Part shown: piece by piece, positions 43,607 to 56,181 of the stretch | Layout: every line of letters begins with the position of its first letter | How positions within the stretch are numbered: the first letter of the stretch is position 1 | Source of the DNA: Cyclobacteriaceae bacterium | GTDB taxonomy: Bacteria > Bacteroidota > Bacteroidia > Cytophagales > Cyclobacteriaceae | Direction: 5' to 3' | DNA length: 64,000 nucleotides | Assembly: GCA_016787665.1 (NCBI GenBank) | Contig: JAEUUC010000010.1 | Coordinates: 310,001 to 374,000 of the forward strand | Program-made: the position numbers and the translations under genes | Notes under the pieces: model-generated | The model's database searches: none | The model's input: only the letters and a program-made list of their open reading frames with translations | Told to the model about the DNA's origin: nothing

Positions 43607-44671
43607 CTAGAACTGATACCGCAGCGTCATGCCGAAGGCAAAGCTCTTGAAGTCATTGGTGAGGTAAAACTCAGGGACAAGTTGAACGCGGTTGCCGGCT
43701 ACATGATGCGTGACAAAAAACTTGGCCGTATTGCCCGTGAAATAATCCCCGCTTCTGCGTAGTAATACACCGGCCCCCAGCCCCGACCACCGTGCGGCAC
43801 CATTTCCACGATTAAAGTTGATCTCATACGTGCCGGATAAAAACGAATTGACGTTTGTGGTAAACCCCCCTTCGGGAGCACGCTCGGCAAAAAACATGAA
43901 GTTATAGGTAAGCGAAGCGCGGAAATTCTCTCTGCGGAAACGGTCGCGGAACTGAGTACCCAGCCTCACGGACAACTCGGGAAAGAACTTGTCGCGGAAA
44001 AGACCTACACCTGCCTGGGCCGACAGCGAAATTTGATCGCCCGGAAATGTATAGTTAATCGTGCGCTCCGAGATCTCGCTATTTCGCAATACGTACACGG
44101 ACTCAATGCTGCTGCGCCCAAGTTCCTTCACCCGCTTCTCGGAACCAAGAGACGAGACGATCGCACTAAAATCCTGTTTGGCAATGTTCTCCAGACCTGC
44201 CAGATCGGCCGCATAGATTTTTGCTTTGTACCGCGGTGTGATGACGTACATTTCCCAGCCGGGGGGCAGCAATTCGATGATTCCCTTCTCTGCGGTAATG
44301 GTCATTTGGGTAATTGCATTTTGCTGAGCGCTCAAGTTCACGACTTGCTTTTGCCCAAAAGGTACTTGCTTGAGCTTGACTTCCTTTACACCCTCGGGCG
44401 TTTCGTTCACCTCAATGCGCATGGGCCCTTTCCCGAAAACTTCAGGGCTGTAGCCCACTTTGATGTGCTCAAGCAATTGGCCAAGATGGGTTGGAAAATT
44501 TCGCAAAAGCAAACTGTCCTTCCGGTACTCCCGCATTTCCACGACCACCAGCGCCTGGATGTCGGTCATTTCAATGCGAATGGAATCCGGATACAAATTG
44601 AACTTCGGTTGCGAAATAGCAAGGGAAATACTGGTCAGCACCAGGGCTGACATCAATGTCATCGTCTTCAT
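43607..44671 (-). CDS. Exported beta-rich protein of an ECF sigma operon
   Basis: A 354-residue protein with the signal peptide MKTMTLMSALVLTSISLAISQ. The N-terminal half is a soluble alpha/beta or beta region with no recognised motif; the C-terminal half (about 205-354) has alternating amphipathic strands (SLSAQAGVGLFRDKFFPELSVRLGTQFRDRF, FAFGMTLRYQF) ending in Phe, as in outer-membrane barrels. It begins five bases after the membrane anti-sigma gene, so sigma, anti-sigma and this protein form one transcript. It may be the signal detector or a target. Confidence 0.7.
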   Translation of the reverse strand: MKTMTLMSALVLTSISLAISQPKFNLYPDSIRIEMTDIQALVVVEMREYRKDSLLLRNFPTHLGQLLEHIKVGYSPEVFGKGPMRIEVNETPEGVKEVKLKQVPFGQKQVVNLSAQQNAITQMTITAEKGIIELLPPGWEMYVITPRYKAKIYAADLAGLENIAKQDFSAIVSSLGSEKRVKELGRSSIESVYVLRNSEISERTINYTFPGDQISLSAQAGVGLFRDKFFPELSVRLGTQFRDRFRRENFRASLTYNFMFFAERAPEGGFTTNVNSFLSGTYEINFNRGNGAARWSGLGAGVLLRRSGDYFTGNTAKFFVTHHVAGNRVQLVPEFYLTNDFKSFAFGMTLRYQF

Positions 44672-44676
44672 AACTG

Positions 44677-45318
44677 TTAGTTGGGTTTTTGCTTTAATCC
44701 GGCTACGATGTCAACCTCTGAAACCGTAATGGGTTGCTCGGTGAGATCAGGATCGGACAAAATAAGGCGAAACGAAAATCGTTTGGAGCGGGCATAGGCA
44801 GCACCTTGTGAGCGCCCCAGAATAATGGGAATTGATGGCCTTTCGACTGCAGCAGTCGGTTCCGTTACGGTTGGTTGTTCTTGCGGCTGCAGGGCTACGG
44901 TTGTTCGCTGCGTTGAGTCTATGGCTGGCTTGAGCTGATCGGCTATGAGTACCGATGGGAGGGCAGGTTTTATGCGGGGCTTTACTCGTTGAATTTCTTG
45001 CGGCTGCACGGCCATCTCCGGTGCACACATACGCCCCGGATCAGGTGAGGCAAGAATAAGCTTGTCACCCGCCTGCGCCAGACGTATTTCAAGTGCAGCA
45101 ATACGATCGTGCAACGCAGAGCTATTGAACTTCATGCTATCATATAACACCCAACTACCAACCACAATGACCAAGGCCGCAGCAGCATACGCGAAAACGG
45201 ATATCCTTTTTCGCCTTGGCTTCTCTAACCGCAGCCATGTTGCTTGCTTATTCCATTTTACGGGCTGGCTTTCCAGTTGCCGCAGTTTGTGTTGAATCAA
45301 TTGTTCACTATGTTCCAT
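44677..45318 (-). CDS. Single-pass membrane protein, probable anti-sigma factor
   Basis: A 213-residue protein: a cytoplasmic N-tail of about 36 residues rich in Q and charged residues (MEHSEQLIQHKLRQLESQPVKW), one membrane helix (about 39-60, SVFAYAAAALVIVVGSWVLY), then a periplasmic Pro/Gln-rich region. It overlaps the ECF sigma gene by 11 bases. The topology and position are those of an anti-sigma factor, although the N-tail has no zinc-binding anti-sigma motif. The call rests mainly on context. Confidence 0.6.
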   Translation of the reverse strand: MEHSEQLIQHKLRQLESQPVKWNKQATWLRLEKPRRKRISVFAYAAAALVIVVGSWVLYDSMKFNSSALHDRIAALEIRLAQAGDKLILASPDPGRMCAPEMAVQPQEIQRVKPRIKPALPSVLIADQLKPAIDSTQRTTVALQPQEQPTVTEPTAAVERPSIPIILGRSQGAAYARSKRFSFRLILSDPDLTEQPITVSEVDIVAGLKQKPN

Positions 45319-45850
45319 ACTGAAACCCCTCCCGGATGAGCATTTTTTTCAGTTGCGCTTTCGCTTTAAATAATTGTGTTCGGGCCGTGCTTTCGCTGAT
45401 GCCCAGCTGTTCCGCAATTTCCTGATGACTATACCCTTCGACCACATGCAGGTTAAAAACGGTACGGTAACCAGCCGGCAACTCCATCACCAGGCGAAGA
45501 ATATCTTCTGCTGGCAAATGACAAACGTCATTCAAGTCCGGAACCGGCAAGGTGTCGTCCAGACTCTCGACCATGTTGAAGTTGTGCCTGCGCCTGAGCC
45601 AGCCGAGCGACTCGTTTACCACTATTTTGCGTAACCACGCGTGCAGGCTTCCCTCACCCTGTGGCCTAAAACTGGTGATGTGGCGAAACGCTTTGGTGAA
45701 TGACATCATCACAATATCCTCCGCATCAACATCTGTCTTTACATACCGAAGCGCCACCCGGTAGAGGGAGTCGGCCCACCGGTCGAACAGCTCTTGCTGG
45801 CCCCGCGGGCTGGCTTGCTGACAAAGGTGGATCAGTTCAGATTCGGTCAC
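45308..45850 (-). CDS. ECF RNA polymerase sigma factor
   Basis: A 180-residue sigma-70 family ECF protein. Region 2 is LFDRWADSLYRVALRYVKTDVDAEDIVMMSFTKAFRHITSFRPQGEG; region 4 is LPAGYRTVFNLHVVEGYSHQEIAEQLGISESTARTQLFKAKAQLKKML, a helix-turn-helix that reads the -35 element. The start codon is GTG at 45850: an in-frame TAA is two codons upstream and no ATG is available before the conserved region. It overlaps the membrane partner by 11 bases and heads the three-gene operon. Confidence 0.9.
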   Translation of the reverse strand: MTESELIHLCQQASPRGQQELFDRWADSLYRVALRYVKTDVDAEDIVMMSFTKAFRHITSFRPQGEGSLHAWLRKIVVNESLGWLRRRHNFNMVESLDDTLPVPDLNDVCHLPAEDILRLVMELPAGYRTVFNLHVVEGYSHQEIAEQLGISESTARTQLFKAKAQLKKMLIREGFQYGT

Positions 45851-46103
45851 GTGTTAAGACAAGTGTCTAATCCAGTAAATGCCCGAAAGGGTGGCGCTGT
45901 TGCCTGAGGTCGAAAAAATATCGTAGTAATGGTTGGCTACCTCGGGTCCTGCTTCTCCCTTGCCGGCAAAAGCGTCCGTGATTGAACGGTTTTTCCCATT
46001 TACGGGCGCAAAGTCGCACCAAGATCGGCCGAACAGATCATATTTCCATGACCGACCAAATGGCACCGTTATTGTCGTCCTTAAAGGTTACTCACCCTGT
46101 CCT
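45851..46103. other. 253-base gap between the divergent sigma-factor and permease genes
   Basis: No convincing gene. A 70-codon minus-strand frame (45854-46066) runs up to the sigma gene and is in its frame, separated by one stop codon; it has mixed composition and I could not match it to a family. No perfect TAnnTTTG box was found here. Confidence 0.4.
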
Positions 46104-48482
46104 ATGCTCAAAAGCTATCTCCTCATCGCCTTGCGCAGCCTGCGCAGAAATAAGTTGCACGCTACCATCAATATCGTAGGTCTTGCCATTGGCATGGCGT
46201 GCTGCATCCTGATTACGCTGTTTGTGCAGTTTGAGTTAAACTACGACCGCTACAACCGCAGGGCCGACCGCATTTATCGCCTGGTGCTCAATCTTGAAGC
46301 CAACAACTGGGCCATTTCGGCTTTCCCGATCGGACAGATGCTGAAGGACAATTTTGCGGAGGTCGAGACGTTTACGCGCATCAAACCCAGCGAAATTTTT
46401 GTGCGGAACTCCGAGCGCGACATCAAAATCAAAGAAAAAGTATTTTTTGCCGACTCCTCGGTGTTTGATGTGCTCGACATTCGTCTGCTGAAAGGCGAGG
46501 CGGCTACTGCCTTGGCGGAAGTAAACTCAATGGTGCTCACGCCTGAGAAAGCACGGGCCTTTTTTGGTGATGAAGATCCCATCGGCAAAACGCTTACGCT
46601 GCTCAACGACAATAAAGAGTACAAGATTACCGGGGTGTTCGAACCGTTGCCGTCAAACGCGCATGTGCATCCGGAAGTCATGGTCTCGTCCGACAACTTT
46701 GAGCCGATGCGCCCCGGCTCACCGCAAGGCTGGAGTTACCTCACCAACCACTACACCTACCTGGTGCTGCCGGCCGGCATTGATCACGTTGCGTTCAGCA
46801 AAAAGATTTCGGAGTTCATGGACAAGTTTCAACAGCTCACGCCCGATCAGCCGCGCAACGATCTGCCCCTGCAACCGCTCACGTCCATTCACCTGCACTC
46901 CAACCGCGGGCTGGAGGTGGAGGCCAACGGCAGCATGACTACCGTGTACGTGATGTCGGCCATCGCCTTTTTCATTCTGATCATTGCCTGTATCAACTTT
47001 ATGAACCTGACCACTGCGCAATCGCTGAAGCGGGCGCGCGAAGTGGGCATTCGCAAAGTGGTGGGCAGCCGCAGGGCGCAACTCATCTTCCAGTTTCTCA
47101 GCGAGTCGGTGGTGATCAGCTTTGTTTCGCTCGTGCTGGCCGTGGTTATTCTGGCCGCGGTAATTCCGGAGTTTAATAACGCATCGGGCAAGCAACTGGA
47201 GCTTAATCCACTAGCCAATGGCTTTGTGCTGGCCCTTTTCGCGATCATCACATTTTTTGTGGGTGTGTTGGCCGGCACGTACCCTGCGTTTTTTCTTTCC
47301 AACTTCAAACCAACGGCTGTGCTGAAGGGCAATTTTGTAAGCAACCTGAAAGGGCAGTTGTTGCGCAAAGGGCTGGTGGTTTTCCAGTTTGCCATTGCCT
47401 TCGTGATTATGGTGGGCACCTACATCATTTATGCGCAGCTCGATTTCATGGTGAACAAAAACATGGGCTTCGACCGCGAGCAGGTGCTGGTAGTGAAACT
47501 GCCGCAGGACAGCGTGGGCGACCTGACGCTAAAAAACGAGATGCTGAAACTGGCGGGCGTGCAGGCCGTTACGCGGAGTTTGGAAATTCCCGGCAAGATG
47601 GTGCGCACCACAAACTTCTGGTATGAAAATGCCAAAGACAATCAGCCGCAGAATATGTACTTCTTCAGTGGCGATGCGGATTTGTTGCAAACCCTGGGCA
47701 TGAAGATGAAAGTGGGCGAGTATTTCCATCCCGAATCAAAGCAGTACGGAAAGGAATTTGTAATCAACGAAACCGCGTGTGCCCTTTTTGGCTGGAAGCC
47801 GGAGGAGGCGATTGGCAAGTTGATGAACTTTGGCGAGCGCGGTGATGCCCCCGGCAAAATCATTGGTGTGATTGAAGACTTCCACTTCAAGCATTTGCAT
47901 GACAAGATTGATCCGCTGGCCATGCACCTGGAGCCAATGTACGAGGGGCAGTTCATGAGCATCCGCATGAAGTCGAATGACGTAAAAGCAACTCTTGCTG
48001 ACGTAGAGCGCGTCTGGAAAACGATTATTCCCGCCTATGAGTTTGAATACCAGTTTCTGGATGAAACATTCGATAAACTATTCGATCAGGAACGCAGGCT
48101 GGGCCGGCTGTTCGGCATCTTTTCCGGCCTTGCGATTTTTGTTTCGTGCCTCGGTTTGTTTGGTTTGGCTTCGTTTACGATGGAGCAAAGCCGCAAATCG
48201 GTGGCTGTACGGAAAGTATTGGGCGCATCGGTATCGAACATCGTGGTGATGATGTCCAAAGATTTTCTCACGCTGGTGCTGATCGGGCTGGTGATTGCCG
48301 CGCCTGTAGCCTGGTATGCCATGACGCAGTGGCTCAACGGATTTGCCTACAACGTGGGCTTTACGTGGGTGGTGTTTGTGTATGCCGCGGTTGCAGGGGC
48401 GGTGGTGGCTTTTGGCACCGTAAGCTACCACTCGCTGCGGGCCGCGACCACCAACCCCGTAAATTCGTTGAAAGATCAGTAG
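46104..48482 (+). CDS. ABC transporter permease (MacB/FtsX type)
   Basis: A 792-residue membrane protein with the MacB periplasmic-core plus FtsX layout repeated twice. TM1 follows MLKSYLLIALRSLRRNKLHATINIVGLAIGMACCILI. The FtsX motif LKRAREVGIRKVVGSRRAQLIFQFLSESV is near residue 310 and its second copy EQSRKSVAVRKVLGASVSNIVVMMSKDF near 695. No ATPase is encoded nearby, so it must use one from elsewhere. The start at 46104 is chosen because upstream codons have no TM or signal. Such proteins export lipoproteins, toxins or peptides, or act mechanically. Confidence 0.9.
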   Translation: MLKSYLLIALRSLRRNKLHATINIVGLAIGMACCILITLFVQFELNYDRYNRRADRIYRLVLNLEANNWAISAFPIGQMLKDNFAEVETFTRIKPSEIFVRNSERDIKIKEKVFFADSSVFDVLDIRLLKGEAATALAEVNSMVLTPEKARAFFGDEDPIGKTLTLLNDNKEYKITGVFEPLPSNAHVHPEVMVSSDNFEPMRPGSPQGWSYLTNHYTYLVLPAGIDHVAFSKKISEFMDKFQQLTPDQPRNDLPLQPLTSIHLHSNRGLEVEANGSMTTVYVMSAIAFFILIIACINFMNLTTAQSLKRAREVGIRKVVGSRRAQLIFQFLSESVVISFVSLVLAVVILAAVIPEFNNASGKQLELNPLANGFVLALFAIITFFVGVLAGTYPAFFLSNFKPTAVLKGNFVSNLKGQLLRKGLVVFQFAIAFVIMVGTYIIYAQLDFMVNKNMGFDREQVLVVKLPQDSVGDLTLKNEMLKLAGVQAVTRSLEIPGKMVRTTNFWYENAKDNQPQNMYFFSGDADLLQTLGMKMKVGEYFHPESKQYGKEFVINETACALFGWKPEEAIGKLMNFGERGDAPGKIIGVIEDFHFKHLHDKIDPLAMHLEPMYEGQFMSIRMKSNDVKATLADVERVWKTIIPAYEFEYQFLDETFDKLFDQERRLGRLFGIFSGLAIFVSCLGLFGLASFTMEQSRKSVAVRKVLGASVSNIVVMMSKDFLTLVLIGLVIAAPVAWYAMTQWLNGFAYNVGFTWVVFVYAAVAGAVVAFGTVSYHSLRAATTNPVNSLKDQ

Positions 48483-48590
48483 CGTTTTATGCGCCAGGTC
48501 AGCGGAGCCTTGGCGCGCCCCAGGTTACCTGCATATTGCCTTTGATGAATGTAACAAAAGCGCGTGTCGCACGTCTGGCACTATAAACGC

Positions 48591-49124
48591 ATGGCGCTCC
48601 GGACTCGTTTGTTGATCGTTGGTGGCGTAACCCTGTATGTCTGGGCGTTGCTGGTTTGGGATTATTTTCATGGCGGTGTTCCCGTTCATCACTTTCTGGC
48701 CCGCGGAGACATGCCTGCCTTCCCCAACTGGTGGGGCGGTCTGCTGCTTCCGCTTCTTGCCGCCTTCGTTACGTATCGTGTTCAGCAACGCGTAGCCACA
48801 ACAAACCCGGAGACGGAAATTCCAACTTCCGTCATCCTTACCTTTCTCAGTGCGCTGGTGTATGGCGGGGCGATTGCGTTTTGCTTTAGTCAGGGCGTGG
48901 AAGACGTTCCCTTTTATATGCTCGTGACCCTGATTGCGTTTTCATTGTTCTTTCCGATCTACCGGGGTGAATTTTTTCTTGGCCTCATTGTCGGGCTCAC
49001 CTATACCTTTGGCGGAGTGCTTCCGGTTATCATTGTATCCCTCTTGTGCGTCATTGGGTTGTTCTCCTACAAGCTCGTCCGGCCGGCCGCCATGTGGTGT
49101 GTGGCCCAGATTCGGGGAAAATAG
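48591..49124 (+). CDS. Small polytopic membrane protein, unknown function
   Basis: A 177-residue protein with about five hydrophobic helices (LLIVGGVTLYVWALLVWDYF, WWGGLLLPLLAAFVTYRV, VILTFLSALVYGGAIAFCF, FYMLVTLIAFSLFFPIY, FFLGLIVGLTYTFGGVLPVIIVSLLCVIGLF). No motif recognised. The ATG at 48591 is chosen over a GTG at 48564. It stands between the ABC permease and a flavin oxidoreductase on the same strand with gaps of 108 and 50 bases. Confidence 0.65.
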   Translation: MALRTRLLIVGGVTLYVWALLVWDYFHGGVPVHHFLARGDMPAFPNWWGGLLLPLLAAFVTYRVQQRVATTNPETEIPTSVILTFLSALVYGGAIAFCFSQGVEDVPFYMLVTLIAFSLFFPIYRGEFFLGLIVGLTYTFGGVLPVIIVSLLCVIGLFSYKLVRPAAMWCVAQIRGK

Positions 49125-49174
49125 TTGGCATTTGATATTGCTCGCCAGGCGGAATTATTCTGTTTCTTTACAAC

Positions 49175-50140
49175 ATGAATGTTCGCCCTACGCTCACCCA
49201 GATGCTCGGCATTGACTACCCCGTCATTGTCGCGCCCATGTTTTTGATTTCCAACACCAAGATGATCAAGGCCGCCCTGGCCAGTGGCGTAACCGCTGCC
49301 TTTCCCGCGTTGAATTACCGCACCGATGCGGAGTTGCGCGCGGCCATCCGCGAAATCAAAGAGTTTTCATCCAAGCCGTTTGGGGTAAACCTGATTGTGA
49401 ACAAATCGAATCCCAAATACAAATCGCAACTCAAAACCTTGCTGGAGCTGAAGGTCGATTACATCATCACGTCACTCGGCAGCCCCAAAGAAGTGATCGA
49501 TCAATGCAAGCCGCTGGGCATTAAAGTGTTTTGCGATGTGGTCGATCTGGCCTACGCCAAAAAGGTGGAGCAGATGGGGGCCGATGCGCTGATTGCCGTG
49601 AACTCGCGCGCGGGCGGTCATGCGGGCAACATTGCACCTCGCGAGTTGATCACCATGTTGAAAGAAAATTGCGGCCTGCCCATTATTTCCGCGGGCGGCA
49701 TCGCCACCGGCCAGCAACTAACCGAAGTGATGGCATGGGGCGCGGCCGGTGCATCGGTGGGCACGATCTTCATTGCGTGCGAGGAGGCTGACATCTCGCC
49801 CGAATACAAGCAAGCCATGATCGACTATGGCGAAAAGGACATTGTGCGCACCACCAAGCTTTCGGGTTCCGCACTTACGGTTATCAACACACCGTACGTG
49901 CAGCAACTGGGCACCAAGGCCAACTGGCTGGAGTGGATTTTGAACAACAACAAAACGCTGAAGAAATACGCCAAGATGCTGCTGGCCTTCCGCGGCATGA
50001 AAGCCGTGGAGAAAGCCGCCTTTGGCGCCACCTACAAAACCGTGTGGTGCGCAGGCCCCGCGATTGAACACGTGCACAGCATCCGGCCGCTACGCGAAAT
50101 TGTCAAGGACCTCACCAACGGATATCAACCTCCGCGCTAG
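49175..50140 (+). CDS. NAD(P)H-dependent flavin oxidoreductase (nitronate monooxygenase family)
   Basis: A 321-residue TIM-barrel FMN enzyme of the 2-nitropropane dioxygenase family. Motifs are the start MLGIDYPVIVAPMFLISN, ALIAVNSRAGGHAG (the conserved HAG loop that binds flavin) and LPIISAGGIATGQQLTEVMAWGAAGASVGTIFIACEEA. Possible substrates are nitronates or enoyl thioesters. The last four bases overlap a convergent small gene (50137-50334). Confidence 0.88.
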   Translation: MNVRPTLTQMLGIDYPVIVAPMFLISNTKMIKAALASGVTAAFPALNYRTDAELRAAIREIKEFSSKPFGVNLIVNKSNPKYKSQLKTLLELKVDYIITSLGSPKEVIDQCKPLGIKVFCDVVDLAYAKKVEQMGADALIAVNSRAGGHAGNIAPRELITMLKENCGLPIISAGGIATGQQLTEVMAWGAAGASVGTIFIACEEADISPEYKQAMIDYGEKDIVRTTKLSGSALTVINTPYVQQLGTKANWLEWILNNNKTLKKYAKMLLAFRGMKAVEKAAFGATYKTVWCAGPAIEHVHSIRPLREIVKDLTNGYQPPR

Positions 50141-50334
50141 TCCTCCACCCACACCAGGAAAGAGATCATCACCAACTGATCGGTCAGGTATTGCACAATC
50201 GGGTCTTCCGGGTCAAACTGGTTACCGTATTTTTCACGAATCATCTTCAGCTCATCGTCTGTGGCGTACTCCGTGGCAATGAGCTTGTGCGAAGGGTCAA
50301 CCCTCTTTTTAATCGTGACGAGCAGGCGTTTCAT
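50137..50334 (-). CDS. Small protein of unknown function (65 residues)
   Basis: Starts MKRLLVTIKKRVDPSHKLIATEYATDDELKMIREKYGNQF and ends LVMISFLVWVED. The N-terminus is basic, the middle has charged helical character and the C-terminus is hydrophobic. The amino-acid pattern looks like a real protein rather than a shadow: the opposite strand here has no gene beyond four bases of overlap. No family is recognised. The ATG at 50334 is preferred over 50367 because it leaves a normal-looking N-terminus. Confidence 0.5.
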   Translation of the reverse strand: MKRLLVTIKKRVDPSHKLIATEYATDDELKMIREKYGNQFDPEDPIVQYLTDQLVMISFLVWVED

Positions 50335-50400
50335 ACGTGTCGGGATTTGGGTAGGCAAGACTACCACACCGGCACGAAACCGTAAATGACAATTGTCAGG

Positions 50401-50718
50401 TTATAAAATCGGCTGGCGCGAGCGCCTCTCCATGTGCAGAATCAATTTCTTTTCGCGTTCCGTGAAATCAAGGTCACCCGTTGTATCGGGTTGCTCAATA
50501 ACGGGCGAAAAACGAAGCCTGTATTTCCAAATCAAATCCGAACCTATTGCCTCCTTGAGTGCACGCAACGTAACCGACTCCGCAATCCAGTATAAACAGC
50601 TGCCGCTGACCGTTCCGGATGTTCCGTTCATCACGGCAATGTCAGCCCGGTCTAGCTTGCGCTGTACCTCACGTTCAAAACCTGCCTTTCCCGTAATATA
50701 TATTGTACTCCAATTCAT
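50401..50718 (-). CDS. Protein of unknown function (105 residues)
   Basis: Starts MNWSTIYITGKAGFEREVQRKLDRADIAVMNGTSGTVSGSCLYWI and continues SVTLRALKEAIGSDLIWKYRLRFSPVIEQPDTTGDLDFTEREKKLILHMERRSRQP. It is likely alpha/beta and soluble. The start at 50718 is chosen over the longer frame to 50820, whose first 34 residues are Cys/Phe-rich and look untranslated. No family recognised. Upstream on the minus strand 'gaattttt ATG' gives no clear ribosome site, as usual here. Confidence 0.55.
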   Translation of the reverse strand: MNWSTIYITGKAGFEREVQRKLDRADIAVMNGTSGTVSGSCLYWIAESVTLRALKEAIGSDLIWKYRLRFSPVIEQPDTTGDLDFTEREKKLILHMERRSRQPIL

Positions 50719-50877
50719 AAAAATTCTTGACCAAACAAGCTTTGGTGAATTACTCTTCCCACAAAAGAATTGCTTAGGTATTGTGCCTTGCAAAAAATTT
50801 TCCGCGCAGGCTACTGACAATCTTGTCAGCTACTGACGAGGTAACGGAAAAGAAGAGCAGAAAGTTGCCGCAGCGAC

Positions 50878-51462
50878 CTAATTTGCCTGCAGACCGAAGA
50901 GTTGCTTGGACGTAACGTAACCCTTCGCTTTGGGCACGTATACTTCCACCAGCGAGTACGACACGGTCACCGATTTCCCGATCAAAATCTTTGGGTCACC
51001 TACATAGGCATCAGAGCCGGGGAAGTAATGAATCCAAAGTAAACGATGTTCCTTGCCGGATGACTCCTGCAAAACCACGGTCGTGTAATCATTGTACTCG
51101 ACCGACTTTACCTTGCCGCTTACTTCCACGTATTCGGGCTCTGCGCCCGGGGCTTCGGTTTCCTCACCGATGAAGGATTGAAAAATGCTCGGGCAGAGGC
51201 CGGCCATCCGGATACCTACCTTCTCACCCAACGCTTCCATGGCTTTGCCATCGGTTACGTCCACTTTTACGCCAACGGCCTTTGCCGCGTCCAACATACA
51301 CAAGCCCAGCGCCATCTCGACTTCTGACCTGTTTGTGAGATTGGGATTTTTCTGAGTAACGCAATCGCACGTTTTCTGCGCGATTTTGTCAAACTCAGCT
51401 TCCGTCTGGGCCACAGCCCCGAAGCTGATGCTGCACAAAAGGACGATGTGTAGGTAACGCAT
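50878..51462 (-). CDS. Exported Cys-containing protein, unknown function
   Basis: A 194-residue protein with the signal peptide MRYLHIVLLCSISFGAVAQ. The mature N-terminus has KTCDCV (C32, C34) and further Cys at 55 and 90, spaced as in small all-helical disulfide-bonded domains. The C-terminal part is a beta-barrel-like OB-fold segment (VEVSGKVKSVEYNDYTTVVLQESSGKEHRLLW...IGKSVTVSYSLVEVYVPKAKGYVTSKQLFGL). Function not assigned. It is divergent from gltB. Confidence 0.6.
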   Translation of the reverse strand: MRYLHIVLLCSISFGAVAQTEAEFDKIAQKTCDCVTQKNPNLTNRSEVEMALGLCMLDAAKAVGVKVDVTDGKAMEALGEKVGIRMAGLCPSIFQSFIGEETEAPGAEPEYVEVSGKVKSVEYNDYTTVVLQESSGKEHRLLWIHYFPGSDAYVGDPKILIGKSVTVSYSLVEVYVPKAKGYVTSKQLFGLQAN

Positions 51463-51555
51463 GGTACGAAGGTAAGGGAAAATACAATCGTTTCCGCTAC
51501 TAACTGTTAGTTGGGTTTTAAAGATTTTTTGAAGAAAGTGAAACGAGAACTCGCA

Positions 51556-51582
51556 GAACCGTGCGCGGTTCGATAAATTTTG
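51556..51582 (+). promoter_or_regulatory. gltB: Candidate gltB promoter with operator-like inverted repeat
   Basis: GAACCG (51556-51561) and CGGTTC (51566-51571) form a perfect inverted repeat with a TGCG loop directly upstream of a -7-like box TAAATTTTG (51574-51582; one base longer than TAnnTTTG). A repressor bound there would block the promoter. This layout also argues that the TTG at 51580, which lies inside the box, is not the gltB start. Confidence 0.45.
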
Positions 51583-51600
51583 GATTCACTTTTCAACTAC

Positions 51601-56075
<4,475 letters not shown>

Positions 56076-56094
<19 letters not shown>

Positions 56095-56179
56095 TGGTTA
56101 TTGGCCGCAACAACCCACAACGAAAACGATCAACGACCAACTAATAACTAGACACTAACAACTAACAACCACCAACTAT
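56076..56179. repeat. Heptamer-phased palindromic repeat between gltB and gltD
   Basis: The left arm (56076-56103) is four contiguous heptamers, starting GTTGTTA then GTTGGTA; it also encodes the last residues of GltB (LLVGS and stop). The right arm (56131-56179) is seven contiguous heptamers of the complementary kind, including CAACTAA twice, CAACGAC, CAACCAC and CAACTAT. The arms are imperfect reverse complements and end two bases before the gltD ATG. It may form an mRNA hairpin between the subunits. Confidence 0.75.
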
Positions 56180-56181
56180 TC

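Noticed and set aside
45854-46066. 70-codon minus-strand frame just upstream of the ECF sigma gene
   Set aside because: No family match, no signal and no promoter box; its stop directly precedes the sigma GTG, which may be chance. Kept only as a note in the intergenic entry.
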